From: Lepidonotus clava
Lineage: Eukaryota; Annelida; Polychaeta; Phyllodocida; Polynoidae
DNA length: 64,000 nt
Reading direction: 5' to 3'
Assembly (NCBI GenBank): GCA_936440205.1
Contig: OW387149.1
Location: forward strand, 27,233,151 to 27,297,150
The notes below the pieces were generated by a model, which was given only the letters and a program-made list of their open reading frames with translations, had not been told where the DNA came from and ran no database searches. This document shows positions 1 through 9,595 of the stretch, piece after piece; the first letter of the stretch is position 1, and each line of letters begins with the position of its first letter. The translations under genes were made by a program, and so were the position numbers.

Positions 1-55
1 TAGATTTAAGTCGTAGCGACCCGAATTGAAACCTATGACAGGTACTCTGTAAATA

Positions 56-669
56 TGTGACCCAACAGGGGGAAAGGATGCTCCGAGGGGGATTTTTCTT
101 ATGCCCTAGGACTAATATTTAAGGAGATACGTGTAATTTAATGAAAAATAGTGTTAAAACTGTCTTAGACTAACTTTTTGTGTACAATTCAGCTGACCTA
201 CTCAAAAGATTCTATTTCATTCTAAAATATCCTTATTTGGAATGTCAATGGAACGTTTTATACCCAAAATTTACCAAACAATAGTAATTTGGTTGCCATG
301 GAAACAGAAATTTTAGCGATTTATAAGAAAAATTATGACATCACGTTGGAAAATGTAACTTGAAAATATTCCAGCTTTAAACAGATAAACAATATCAATT
401 TTGGATCAAGAGTTATGATCACAATAGTATTTTATAAATAGCCATTTATGTTTTTCAATAATTATGCTTTGTTTTTAGATAACTCAGTAAATACTGAATA
501 ATTCATGTAATTGTCATTTTCAGGAACATTGACGTTCCTATGTTCTATAACCTGTAACTTCTTTGATAATTACCACAATTTCTCATTTTTGGTGTCATTT
601 GAAAACTTATTCCATCCTCTTAAATGTTGAATTCCCGCCTGGAGCATCCTTTCCCCCTGTTGGGTCACA
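56..669. mobile_element. MITE with TGTGACCC ends, inserted in the Polinton polymerase
   Basis: Inverted ends of about 29 bp begin TGTGACCC at 56-84 and end GGGTCACA at 641-669, flanked by TA on both sides (54-55 and 670-671), as for Tc1/mariner-type target duplications. No transposase is encoded. Polymerase-like coding sequence lies on both sides (672-2380, and minus-strand coding for GFNSGRYDLNL at 1-40), so this element entered the Polinton. A relative lies at 41646-41911, and a shorter element with the same terminal octamer at 56107-56264. Confidence 0.85.
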
Positions 670-671
670 TA

Positions 672-2380
672 TAGTTCATAAGACGAATTTTGATTTTATC
701 TATTCTGTGCGAAGTTTTATTGCTACTCTTTTTTCCTATACTCTTCATTAGTGATTTAGGCACTTTTTTTCCTTCGGCAATCTCGTTTTTCTTATACTTT
801 TCAAGCTTTTTTATTATGTCAGAGAAACGTGTTTCTACAACAGCTCCTATTTTTTCAGCTAACTTTTGTATGTAATCCAGAGTGTCGTGAACTATTTCAT
901 CATTTTCTCCATCACTTTTTCTTATGAAACAAACTGGTTTTTCCCACTCTGGAAAGTCACTTGCTACACTAGATGAAAGCGGTACATGATGTGATTCGAC
1001 TACTGTATTAGTTGTCTGAACATCACCTTTTGTTTTGTGAGAAAAATAACTTTCGAAATCATACACAATTTTGTATGGATATATTCGAAGTTCAGATGGT
1101 ACTTTTATACCTAGCTCCTCCAGTCTATCAAATACAGATGGTTTGTTTTTGTAAATACCACCTTTGTAGATGAATTTAACTTGCGTACAGTCGCTTTTAA
1201 TGTTAGTGTGTCGCTTAAGATTATACTCTGTTTCAAAGAGTCTTCTACACTTACGACACATGTGGAACTGTGAATATTTATTTAGATCGTTTACTAGACT
1301 GAAGTGATGGTCGTATAGATTTAGGGTCATAACTTTAGACTCATCCTCAACACTCATTAAATTTCCCTTTATACATTTTAATGTACAAGGTGTCCCCCTT
1401 TTAAATTTCTTTTTCTTGGAAGTAGTACTCTTCTTAGGAATGAGTGAAAAGACTCTTATCATAATGTTGTATTTGGTTTCTATCTGGGTCAATGCCTTAA
1501 TTGAAATGCCTCTGAATGATACTTTAGTTTCATCAGGAAAACATTCTTGAAGTAGTCTTTCACAGTGGGATGTGTTTTTGAAAAGAAAATATGACAGACA
1601 CCTAAAAAAACACAGGTAGTCTTTGTACACCCGTTTGCTCTTTGGATTACGATGGAAATGTTGTAAACCCCGTCTACGTAGGAAATTCGGAATTGTATCC
1701 AATCTTCCTATTAGACCATCCTCTCTACCTTGAACCCTTACTATGTAAATGTTTGCGTTTACATTACCCACTAGTCTCCAACTTGTGTCAGCTCTATTGA
1801 CACTCCATTCTTTATCGCGTAAAAAATCATTTTTAATATGTCTGTAATTGCTTTGCTGTTCGTGCTCTAACCAAAATAAAGAGGAGTTATTCACTGAAGG
1901 ATGGTAATACATAACTTCTCGATCTTCTGTATAAATCTTTTCTTCAGCAGTTTCTGTTGTTCCTCCATTAAGTCTTTCAAGTAATGCACCTAAAGATATA
2001 GCTAGTCTATATTCGAAAACTTGGTTCTGATGTATTTTGTTAATAGCCTCTATTATCTCTTCAACTGCTTCTTTCATGTTCAGAGTTGAGAGTCTGACAT
2101 TGAAAATTGATTGAACACTTCCTAGGAGAACTAAACCGTTTGCTATTGACTTAAAGTTTTTAACATAAGTGTCGTGATACCACCAATAACTACCTATAGT
2201 TGATGGCATTACTGTTGTTTCTATATCATACTGTTCTCTTACGCATGTAGGTGAAGAACGGATCACCTTTCCAGAATGTAAAGAAAAATTGCGAGGACAA
2301 CGTGGCACGTTACACATCGGACAATTTATATTCTGATTCATTTTCTTATTTTTCGACTTAATAACTATATAAATATACAC
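672..2380 (-). CDS. Polinton protein-primed DNA polymerase B, N-terminal part
   Basis: This is the N-terminal third or so of a Polinton B-family polymerase, which replicates the element by protein priming. The frame has a Cys-rich start (CPMC...C), a C2H2 finger-like stretch (CRKCRRLF...H...C) around residue 380, and the run KIVYDFESYF, which fits the first exonuclease motif with its acidic residues. The better start is the second Met at 2341, MNQNINCPMC. The right-hand 8 codons of the open frame lie in the MITE at 56-669. The polymerase domain itself would be left of the window. Fossil copy, otherwise open here. Confidence 0.85.
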
Positions 2381-2404
2381 TTATGTTCTAGCTAGTTATC
2401 TAAA

Positions 2405-2515
2405 AAGCTGACTAAATATTTTTGTTTGAAGCTAACTATGTGCTACACTAACTATGCGCTAGGTGAATATATAAAGCTGACTAAATACTTTCTTTGAAGC
2501 TAGCTAATATAATAT
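2405..2515. repeat. Duplicated AGCTGACTAAATA block upstream of polB
   Basis: Two similar blocks starting AAGCTGACTAAATA, about 67 bp apart (near 2406 and 2473), lie in the 260-bp gap upstream of the polymerase frame. They occupy the place where its promoter should be, so they may be binding sites. This is inferred from position only. Confidence 0.4.
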
Positions 2516-2643
2516 CTACAGCATGATTAAATGTTTTCTGTGTATATAAGTATATAGGCAACCACACCACACCATGTATAGTTACTGATATGTTTTAAGA
2601 CCACACCTACCTGCCCTTGGTGATTACATCATGTTTCTGTGAT

Positions 2644-3042
2644 CTATTCGGACTGCTTTAAGTCATTCAGGATCTTTGGTCCCAGCGTGCTGACCAAGTC
2701 GAAGAACAGTGCGGATGGCACGGTGTGCCCCTGGTCTTTCGGAGGTGCGTCGTGCACCCCGCCCGAGTTGACCCGTTTCTCCAGCTGCTCCACGTAGTAG
2801 CGGGACCCGATATGGATCTTGGCCTTCCCCTGGTAGGTGGTCACGATGACCCAGATGTTGTGCGTCTTGTTGACCTCCTGGACGTAAGGCTTAATAGTCG
2901 GGATGCCCTGTTCTGCTTCACCTGAGGCCCGTTCGTACTGCTGGATGATCGTTCTTGCGGCGTCGAGAAGGTTCTGGAAACCTGTCTTACTCAAGTTGAT
3001 CCGGCGTTCGTAGGCTCGCTGAGGGTACTGAATTATGGCGAC
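2644..3042 (-). CDS. Polinton unknown protein, downstream reading frame
   Basis: Minus-strand open stretch ending at 2644. The right edge looks like a splice acceptor (pyrimidine-rich run then CAG, read on the minus strand near 3043). The encoded segment is hydrophilic with one beta-rich patch (NIWVIVTTYQGKAKIHIG) and no family I recognise. It lies between the polymerase and another minus-strand frame (3255-4101), the three arranged head to tail. Base composition is richer in GC than the surrounding Polinton DNA. Confidence 0.55.
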   Translation of the reverse strand, partial: VAIIQYPQRAYERRINLSKTGFQNLLDAARTIIQQYERASGEAEQGIPTIKPYVQEVNKTHNIWVIVTTYQGKAKIHIGSRYYVEQLEKRVNSGGVHDAPPKDQGHTVPSALFFDLVSTLGPKILNDLKQSE

Positions 3043-3254
3043 CTGAAAAATATAAGCATAATTTTGTTTTGAGTTATATGTATAAATTTGGGGCTCTCTC
3101 TCTCTCTATATCTCTCTCATTCTATTTCTATTTAAACTATTATGTATTCTTTACTTCTATTTCACATTAAATAATTACAATGAAAGTTAACTATAAACGA
3201 AGTACATGTTACCTGAAATAAAAATAATGATTCCATAATTTAAAATCATACTTA

Positions 3255-4101
3255 CCCCTACAGGATCAGGTGGTCCATACACGTGGATGCAGGTGTTCTT
3301 GAAGGCGTCACTGTTGAGGAAATACACCTTCTTAGCTTGCGTGACGTAACCGTCCTTGTAGTCGACGTCCAATTCCAGTGGCCAGAACAATCCGGTCAGG
3401 TCTAATACAGGCGAGAGAGGGGTGGCTTTACTCTGCTGTGCCTGTAGCTCCTTCAAGACCGCATCAGCATACTGCTTCGCTAGTTCAACGTCCACTGCCA
3501 CTGGTTTACCTTTCTTTGCACGAGGTTTCCGTTCACCAGCAGGCTTCCATTTTCTCGGCGGTGCCTTTTTCTTGTCTGTTGGTTCTCCCTCTGACTCTTC
3601 TTCGATGGTGATCGGTACCGAAAGAGCTTCGCCGTCTTTCGGTGGTGGCACGTTTTCTTTGTTGGAGTCGTCTTGGAGGGTAGCGGCGGCGGCGGCAGCG
3701 GCGGCGGTGGTGGCGATTGTGGCAGTGACAGCGTCAGTCAAAGATGCAGGTGGCTCGGGATTCCACAGATCAGAAATATCGTTGTATAGACTGGCATCAA
3801 CAGCGTTGACGGTGATGGACGTACCTTCGCCTACATCTGTAATATAGCCAGATTGAGTGTCCATGGACGAATCTGTCGCATAACCCCCAACTGCAACAGG
3901 AACGTAACCGGCGTCTTCTCTCGATGGAAACACTCGGTATTGATCAAAGTATTCATCAATGACCGAATTTCCAGGAGGGGGCTGCTTCGGAAGTCCCTCC
4001 TGAGCGGAGGAAGATGTTGAGGTCTTTCCACGAGCAGTCAAACTTCTACGTCCCATCATGAGAGTGTTGAGAAGACTCCAGCCCATGAGTCTTTTATACA
4101 A
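3255..4101 (-). CDS. Polinton unknown protein, low-complexity reading frame
   Basis: Minus-strand frame beginning with Met at 4101 (MYKRLMGWSL). It holds an Ala/Thr run around residues 130-145, an acidic then basic segment (EEESEGEPTDKKKAPPRKWKP) around 170-190, and a C-terminal part containing DLTGLFWPLELDVDY. A GGGGTAAGTATG donor-like sequence lies at the left edge, facing the acceptor-like edge near 3043. Lys/Pro-rich and acidic stretches suggest a nucleic-acid or virion protein, but I recognise no family. Its start lies 126 bp from the divergent gene at 4228. Confidence 0.5.
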
Positions 4102-4227
4102 AAGTTTACTATCAACGTCGATTAAACGTAGGACGGTTTTTCCATTTTCACAAAGTTTTTCATGAGCGTCGTCCGTTATTTTATTTGTATTTTGTTTTGT
4201 TACCGATAAGCAGATATCACTGAGTAC
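4102..4227. promoter_or_regulatory. Short divergent intergenic region in the Polinton
   Basis: This 126-bp AT-rich gap separates two divergently read frames (4101 leftward, 4228 rightward), so it must hold both start regions. No clear TATA box was identified. The call rests on gene orientation. Confidence 0.4.
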
Positions 4228-5073
4228 ATGGTTCCATTAGTGACGCGACGCGAGAGTCTGACACGTGCACTCCATAACAAAATATTCAAAATTTACATGT
4301 ATCGGTTTCATTGGAGATACGTATTGTGGTCGTTAACAAAAATGATAATATACGCTCTCAGAGACCCTCTGAGATTCATTTCTAGACTTGTCACCAATCG
4401 CACCAGTCTCATCATGTACATGAACGCACAACCCTCGGTTCAGCACCGTGTACCGCTGGCACCGCTCATTGGAAGACCATCTCATTTTCGAAATGCGCTG
4501 GTCAACGTGCCTTTTGCGCGAGCATCAGGTATCTGTGGAGAGCATCATTGGGTGAAATACATCTGTCCGAGAGATGGAATGTATCAAATTGAGGGTGAAA
4601 TTCATCCAAACATTTTATTTCAAAATTGCAAACTTCTGAAAAACATTCGGCTAACCCAACAATCACATCTAACGCTCAAAGATATGATAACCAAGAAACC
4701 TTGTGTTGTCGGTTTACCGACAACACAAGGTATCTTGAGCCACATTTTTGCGCGACACTCTGTCAAGGAAACAGTGCAGAGACGTTTTTGGCGTAAATCA
4801 GAAGCAGATCCTGATGGAAAACCCTCTATATTTCTGCACGCTGATATTGTTATTCCCCTTATCAACGCAACCATCCGATATCCTGACAAAATAGTGAACA
4901 CCCTTGATAACAACAAATTCTTCTATGAAAAAGAGTTCGATACAGAAATCGGACATGGTCAGGAGGGTTGTGACCATATTGTGAGGGTTGTCGGAAGGAA
5001 TGGTAAAGAATCAAGTCTCGTGATGGCTTATTCTATTCCTAGATTTACTCCTACTCCTACTATCGAATATTAA
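4228..5073 (+). CDS. Polinton unknown protein
   Basis: Open frame of 281 codons. The first 60 residues are basic and hydrophobic. The rest looks globular, with GICGEHHWVKYICPRDGMYQIEGEIH around residues 93-118, which reads like a beta-sandwich of the kind seen in trimeric, TNF/C1q-like or fibre-head proteins (inference). A later Met at residue 63 (MYMNAQPSVQ) could be the true start. An AATAAA signal follows the stop near 5080. A perfect 15-bp-stem palindrome (4698-4731) lies inside the frame. Gene context places it with Polinton accessory or structural genes. Confidence 0.55.
   Translation: MVPLVTRRESLTRALHNKIFKIYMYRFHWRYVLWSLTKMIIYALRDPLRFISRLVTNRTSLIMYMNAQPSVQHRVPLAPLIGRPSHFRNALVNVPFARASGICGEHHWVKYICPRDGMYQIEGEIHPNILFQNCKLLKNIRLTQQSHLTLKDMITKKPCVVGLPTTQGILSHIFARHSVKETVQRRFWRKSEADPDGKPSIFLHADIVIPLINATIRYPDKIVNTLDNNKFFYEKEFDTEIGHGQEGCDHIVRVVGRNGKESSLVMAYSIPRFTPTPTIEY
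4698..4731. repeat. Perfect palindrome inside a Polinton frame
   Basis: ACCTTGTGTTGTCGGT and its exact reverse complement are separated by two bases. It forms a 16-bp stem with almost no loop and lies within the coding frame at 4228-5073. Confidence 0.8.
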
Positions 5074-5080
5074 AAAGAAA

Positions 5081-5139
5081 ATAAAGATCCTCTTATGCTC
5101 CTCCAGACTATTCGGTTTTCTACCAAAAGGTAGAAAACC
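5081..5139 (+). terminator. Poly(A) signal and hairpin after the 4228-5073 frame
   Basis: AATAAA lies about 10 bp after the stop codon, followed by the hairpin GGTTTTCTACC-AAAA-GGTAGAAAACC at 5114-5139. It is a likely 3' end of the upstream transcript. The hairpin's role is unknown. Confidence 0.5.
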
Positions 5140-5412
5140 ACCCTTCAACCAATCTCTTTTATTTTCACACTTATAACGTAAAGACGTCCGTTTATTTACT
5201 ATACAGATCTATAAATCATGCCATTATTTATGTTGCCATTGAAACAAAACGTTTATGTAGTGATAAATTAGACGCTGGTTAGGTTTATCTCCTGCGACAT
5301 ACGAGCTGATAATAAAGTTGATACTATCAAGCTTGTAACTCTAACCACACGTTAACGGTTATAACCACTTAATCAAAATAAAAACACAAACGCCTCAAAC
5401 GGCGTTCAACGC

Positions 5413-5472
5413 TTTTCTTGAAAAGAGAAAAGGGGGTGCATAAAGCTCACCCCTTTTCTCTTTTCAAGAAAA
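5413..5472. repeat. Long hairpin with 25-bp arms in the Polinton
   Basis: Arms at 5413-5438 and 5448-5472 (TTTTCTTGAAAAGAGAAAAG... and its complement) pair over about 25 bp with one bulged G and a 9-base loop. A GC-rich patch (5476-5560) follows, unlike the AT-rich surroundings. It sits in the large non-coding gap before the ATPase gene. Confidence 0.85.
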
Positions 5473-5639
5473 CAAAATGCGCGCCGCTCCGCTCGCGGGT
5501 GATCCGCGTGGCGGGCGCGGTTCGGCGGTCGGTGCATTTTGGGTGGGAGGGTGCGTTTTGCACCCGACATCCAGGGGCTGTCCCATAACAAAGACTGATC
5601 AAATAAAAACAAAACGTATGGAGAGCGTTTATGGTTCGG

Positions 5640-5860
5640 TTTCATTAATTTGTTATTCTTTTGTTTTGTGAAAGAGAAAAACCCATGTTATCACAGTTTA
5701 CACTTTTAATTTGGTATTCTTTTGTTTCGTTCCGCATAAAAGATTGTTATGATGCCATCTCTTTTAATTTGACGTTATTTTATTTCGATCCTCATAAAAT
5801 GTTGTTATGACCACATCTCTTTTCATTTGTCATTATTTTATTTCGTTACAGGAAAAACAC
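5640..5860. repeat. 58-bp tandem repeats upstream of the ATPase gene
   Basis: A unit containing CTTTTAATTT...TTATTTTATTTCG recurs at 58-bp steps (about 5645, 5703, 5761 and 5819). With the hairpin at 5413 it makes up most of the 5087-5968 non-coding gap. It lies directly upstream of the packed plus-strand gene block, so it may be the regulatory region of that block (inference). Confidence 0.7.
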
Positions 5861-5968
5861 CCTTATGTTATAGAAACCAAACAAAAAGGATTGTTTTTTC
5901 ATTAAAGTGTCATTCAGTACATTAACCTTCGACCGGGTAAGACGTGTTATAACTTAAATAGAAAAAAA

Positions 5969-6640
5969 ATGGAAAGTGTAAAGGAAATCGCATTTGACCC
6001 AAGACTACAAGGACCTTTCACATGTCTTATCGCTGGACCTTCAGGATGTGGTAAAACACAATTAGTGTTTGAAATTATAGAAAAGGCGAAAACTGTAATA
6101 AACCCACCAGTCGATGAGATTATATATTGCTATGGACAATGGCAAGACATTTTCAAGAAGTATCAGGGAAAAGTGAAATTCAATGAAGGTCTACTTTCAA
6201 GAGAAGAACTTTTACATAAGAAAAAGGATTTATCTCAACATTCTCTACTTATAATAGATGATCTGTTAGATAAAGAAGATGCACCTCTTATAAGAGATCT
6301 ATTCATAAAAGGTTCTCACCATAGAAATATGAGTGTTATATTCATAACTCAAAATTTATTTCTGCCTAATAAGGATTTCAGAACACTTAGTTTGAATTCT
6401 CATTACATGATAATTTTCAAAAATCCAAGAGATATAAGTCAAATTCACGCTTTATCACCTCAAGTGTTTCCAACTCATTCACGTTTTCTTACCAACGTAT
6501 ATAACGAAGAAACATCGGCGAGACACTCATATCTAGTGCTGGACTTCAAGCAGACTACACCCAATACACTAAGGGTACGTAACAGCGTGACTACACCTCT
6601 CAAGACAACTGTATTCATTCCTACTACACGGAAACAATGA
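5969..6640 (+). CDS. Polinton genome-packaging ATPase
   Basis: A FtsK/HerA-related ATPase of the Polinton/adenovirus-like packaging group, expected to drive DNA into the capsid. It shows a Walker A motif GPSGCGKT near residue 24, a Walker B stretch SLLIIDDLL near residue 92, and a following VIFITQN sensor-like strand. Length (223 aa) fits the family. The start follows a short AT-rich leader. The frame overlaps the next gene by 4 bases (ATGA), the first of a series of overlapping or near-abutting junctions. Confidence 0.92.
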   Translation: MESVKEIAFDPRLQGPFTCLIAGPSGCGKTQLVFEIIEKAKTVINPPVDEIIYCYGQWQDIFKKYQGKVKFNEGLLSREELLHKKKDLSQHSLLIIDDLLDKEDAPLIRDLFIKGSHHRNMSVIFITQNLFLPNKDFRTLSLNSHYMIIFKNPRDISQIHALSPQVFPTHSRFLTNVYNEETSARHSYLVLDFKQTTPNTLRVRNSVTTPLKTTVFIPTTRKQ

Positions 6641-6993
6641 AGGCTAAACAACTCGCTCTCATAAAGAAACATCTTCCTCTATTGAGACATCTGTCTAAAT
6701 GCACTGGTAAGGAGTGTAAACATATAATGATGGGAATGTCTAATGAGGTGATAAGGTTGATAGCGCAAATAGGTGTGAATATTATGAATAAAAACTTGCA
6801 CATCTCCAATAAACAAGCAGTCGGTCGTCTATCGAGGTACAAGACACAACTCAAGGGTCTTACCAAGCCTTCAACTACAGTAGGACACAAACGTAAGATT
6901 CTTGAACAAGAAGGTGGTTTTATTGGTACTCTATTGGGATTAGCTGTTCCACTCATATCCAGTCTTATCGGAGGCCTTACAAGACATCATTAG
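6637..6993 (+). CDS. Polinton small protein with hydrophobic Gly-rich tail
   Basis: This 118-aa basic protein ends in GGFIGTLLGLAVPLISSLIGG, a glycine-spaced hydrophobic segment resembling the membrane-active tails of small Polinton and adenovirus core or minor capsid proteins. It begins inside the ATPase stop codon and ends 6 bp before the next start. A membrane-active or virion role is inferred from the tail and the neighbours. Confidence 0.65.
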   Translation: MKAKQLALIKKHLPLLRHLSKCTGKECKHIMMGMSNEVIRLIAQIGVNIMNKNLHISNKQAVGRLSRYKTQLKGLTKPSTTVGHKRKILEQEGGFIGTLLGLAVPLISSLIGGLTRHH

Positions 6994-6999
6994 GAGAAA

Positions 7000-7872
7000 A
7001 TGACAAGCTATAAACGAATGCTGCTCGTTCATCCAGATGTGTTGCAAAGTTCTAACAAAGTGGAAATGGAGAGTTCAACTGTTTCTGGCAAAGTTGATTC
7101 TCCACCTCCTGCCAAAGAAAGTGACAGGGATTCCTTTTTCGAAAGGTCAATGGTAAAAGAAAAACTTGAACCTACAGCGCCTACCGTGGAGGTGTTAGCT
7201 CGTTTACAAAAAGAAATGAGTCGTGTATTGAACGATCCAACGATGAGCAGAGAAGAGAAACTAGCCACATACAATGATCTCATGAACAGGTCCTCCATCC
7301 TTTCCTCTAAAGCTAAAAGTATGTTGTTTTCAACATCGCACCTTTCACGTTCTCCTTCACCATCTCCACCACCTTCTCCGACTATCATGAAACCTAAAAG
7401 AGTTTCTACAAAACCGAGAGGACTACTTATGCCGAAGGTACTACCACATAAGATGGAAAAAGCACTAGAAAAAGTTCCGGGTTCTTACCATAACTCTGTG
7501 CGTAATCTCTACAAGACCTTGGCCAAATCACGAAAACAGTTCACAAAGGACGGTCGGCTCATTCTAGGAGACACACCTATAGATGAAACACATTTGATGA
7601 ATCTTCTTTCGAGTGCAGTGCGACCGACTACTAAGAAGCGAGCCAGCTTACCGGGGCAGAAACAATTCGTCCAGATTGTTAAGAAGTTAAATCCGAAAAT
7701 GAAATATATAAGGAACTACAACATGAAGGGTTCCGACAGTGAAGAGGAACATGAAGAGGTGGAAACACCTAGGCGGAAAGAGAAGTCTCCTCAACAAGAA
7801 GGTCACGGCCGAAGTAAGAGACATCGACACTTTACAGTAACACCATTTGTAAAATGGTCTACAAGGCTCTGA
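7000..7872 (+). CDS. Polinton basic protein of unknown function
   Basis: A 290-aa protein that is Ser/Pro-rich in the middle (SPSPSPPPSP around residue 122) and Arg/Lys-rich, with a C-terminal acidic patch then a basic tail. It includes the segment LMPKVLPHKMEKALEKVPGSYHNSVRNLYKTLAKS. Many Polintons carry a protein of this style beside the integrase, but I assign no function. The 3' end overlaps the integrase start by 19 bases. Confidence 0.6.
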   Translation: MTSYKRMLLVHPDVLQSSNKVEMESSTVSGKVDSPPPAKESDRDSFFERSMVKEKLEPTAPTVEVLARLQKEMSRVLNDPTMSREEKLATYNDLMNRSSILSSKAKSMLFSTSHLSRSPSPSPPPSPTIMKPKRVSTKPRGLLMPKVLPHKMEKALEKVPGSYHNSVRNLYKTLAKSRKQFTKDGRLILGDTPIDETHLMNLLSSAVRPTTKKRASLPGQKQFVQIVKKLNPKMKYIRNYNMKGSDSEEEHEEVETPRRKEKSPQQEGHGRSKRHRHFTVTPFVKWSTRL

Positions 7873-8939
7873 AGAAAGATGTGGTTAAACACTTCACTGA
7901 TCCTAAACAGCCAGCAAGCTTCACAAGTGCATCCAAAATAAAGAAACACTATTTCAAAAACACTGACATAAAGCATATTGAAGATGCACTTGAATCTGTT
8001 GATGCTTATACTAAACATAAACCATTCAAGAGGCGGTTTCCTAGACGTAAAACACAGACTTTTGGAATAGATAAACAATGGCAAATGGACTTGATAGATA
8101 TGCAACAGTTCAAAAAGTATAACAAAGGCTATTCATATATAATGGTTGCCATAGATGTCTTCTCCAGATTTGGATTTGCACAAGCTATGAAAAGTAAAAA
8201 AGCCACAGATGTTACGGAAGCTTTCAAAGTTATGACAGTTAAAAGATGTCCTAAATACCTTCAAACAGATAAAGGTAAAGAGTTCCTGAACAAAACTTTT
8301 CAGGATTACTTGAAAGAGACAGGTGTATCTTTTTTCACTGGAGAAAATGATGACATAAAATGTTCTATAGCAGAAAGGTTCAACGGGACCTTACAACAGA
8401 AAATGTGGCGATACTTCACTCACATGAAAACCTACACATACATAGATGTACTTCAAGATCTAGTGCATTCTTACAACCACACCTTTCATTCTACCATAGG
8501 AGGTCGACCGGTAGACGTTAATAAAGATAACGCCGATCGATTGTTCTATCATTTGTATGAAAGAGTGAGAGCTAAAGATTTAAAGACGAAAAGAAAACCT
8601 TTAATGAAAAGTGGTGATAGAGCACGAATTCTAAGAAAAAAGAAAACCTTTAATCGTGGATATGAACCAAATTGGAGTGAAGAAATATTCACTGTAAAGA
8701 ACCCAGACTATATTAAGGGGTATGAAATCGAAGATACCCTTCAAGAAAGAATAAAGGGGTGGTTTTATCCTCAAGAGGTTCAGAAGGTAAAAGTTACTCC
8801 GAGGAAGCAGTACACTGTCGAGAGCATCCTTAAATATAGAGGAAAAGGTGCTAAAAGAGAAGCACTCATTAAGTGGAAAGGATACGGAGACAAATTCAAC
8901 AGTTGGGAACCAGTCAAGAACATACAAAAATGGATGTAA
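7854..8939 (+). CDS. Polinton integrase with C-terminal chromodomain
   Basis: A retroviral-type (rve) integrase of 361 aa that would insert the element into host DNA. The core has the first Asp in QMDLIDMQ, the second in LQTDKGKEF and the Glu in AERFNGTL, with the D-35-E spacing intact. The C-terminus is a chromodomain (YTVESILKYR...ALIKWKGYG...NSWEPVKNI), usual for this family and thought to guide target choice. The stop overlaps the start of the next gene by 10 bases. Confidence 0.95.
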   Translation: MVYKALKKDVVKHFTDPKQPASFTSASKIKKHYFKNTDIKHIEDALESVDAYTKHKPFKRRFPRRKTQTFGIDKQWQMDLIDMQQFKKYNKGYSYIMVAIDVFSRFGFAQAMKSKKATDVTEAFKVMTVKRCPKYLQTDKGKEFLNKTFQDYLKETGVSFFTGENDDIKCSIAERFNGTLQQKMWRYFTHMKTYTYIDVLQDLVHSYNHTFHSTIGGRPVDVNKDNADRLFYHLYERVRAKDLKTKRKPLMKSGDRARILRKKKTFNRGYEPNWSEEIFTVKNPDYIKGYEIEDTLQERIKGWFYPQEVQKVKVTPRKQYTVESILKYRGKGAKREALIKWKGYGDKFNSWEPVKNIQKWM

Positions 8940-9589
8940 CCTGCACCCTACCCAGTAACTCATCTACTAAGACCTTTCCAGACAACACTCTGAGCACTTA
9001 CAGAGTTCTTTTACAAAAGTATATGGTACTACCAGCTGACACAGACTGTGCGTTATCTGAAATAACGCTTCCAGTAAAATGGTACAATGTGCGAAAATCA
9101 ACTTTCTACCATCTCAGCGCAGAAGCACCGTCAGAAAAGAAGAAACATAACACCGCACCAACTAGGGCAAGAACTTCCCGCGGTTCTGATGAACAGCCTT
9201 CTTCTGAATCTCCTGCTACTTCCACAACTACACCTGGAACTGCAGCTGGTTCAATTGAAACACCGACAGTACCAGACCCTGATCATGAAGAGTCTTCTGG
9301 AGCGTTTATTTCAGATGCAGTGTCAGCTGTAAGAACAGTTAGTGAGAGTATAGCTCCTCTGACACCAAGTTCTCACACTTCCGACAGACCTACACCTCCT
9401 AAAAAACCTAGAGAAGGAGTTACGCCATTACAAACACCTCCGACAAGGTCCGTTGAAGCTATCACTCGACTAAAGCGTGAAATAGAGAGCAGTAGGAAAA
9501 AACGTGACAGAGAACCGTTCCTAACAGACATGTTTGATACTGATTTGGTAACACACATGCATGAAACACCCCCGAAAAGAAAACTATAA
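8930..9589 (+). CDS. Polinton structural protein, N-terminal-type part
   Basis: It starts MDVTCTLPSNSS and contains TFPDNTLSTYRVLLQKYMVLPADTDCALSEITLPVKWYNV, the signature start of a common Polinton structural protein of the capsid module. A Ser/Thr/Pro-rich stretch of low complexity follows. I prefer this start (8930) to an upstream Met inside the integrase, because it opens directly on the conserved segment. The frame at 9596 resembles the other part of the same protein type. Whether two separate proteins are normal here cannot be told. Confidence 0.75.
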   Translation: MDVTCTLPSNSSTKTFPDNTLSTYRVLLQKYMVLPADTDCALSEITLPVKWYNVRKSTFYHLSAEAPSEKKKHNTAPTRARTSRGSDEQPSSESPATSTTTPGTAAGSIETPTVPDPDHEESSGAFISDAVSAVRTVSESIAPLTPSSHTSDRPTPPKKPREGVTPLQTPPTRSVEAITRLKREIESSRKKRDREPFLTDMFDTDLVTHMHETPPKRKL

Positions 9590-9595
9590 GTTGAA

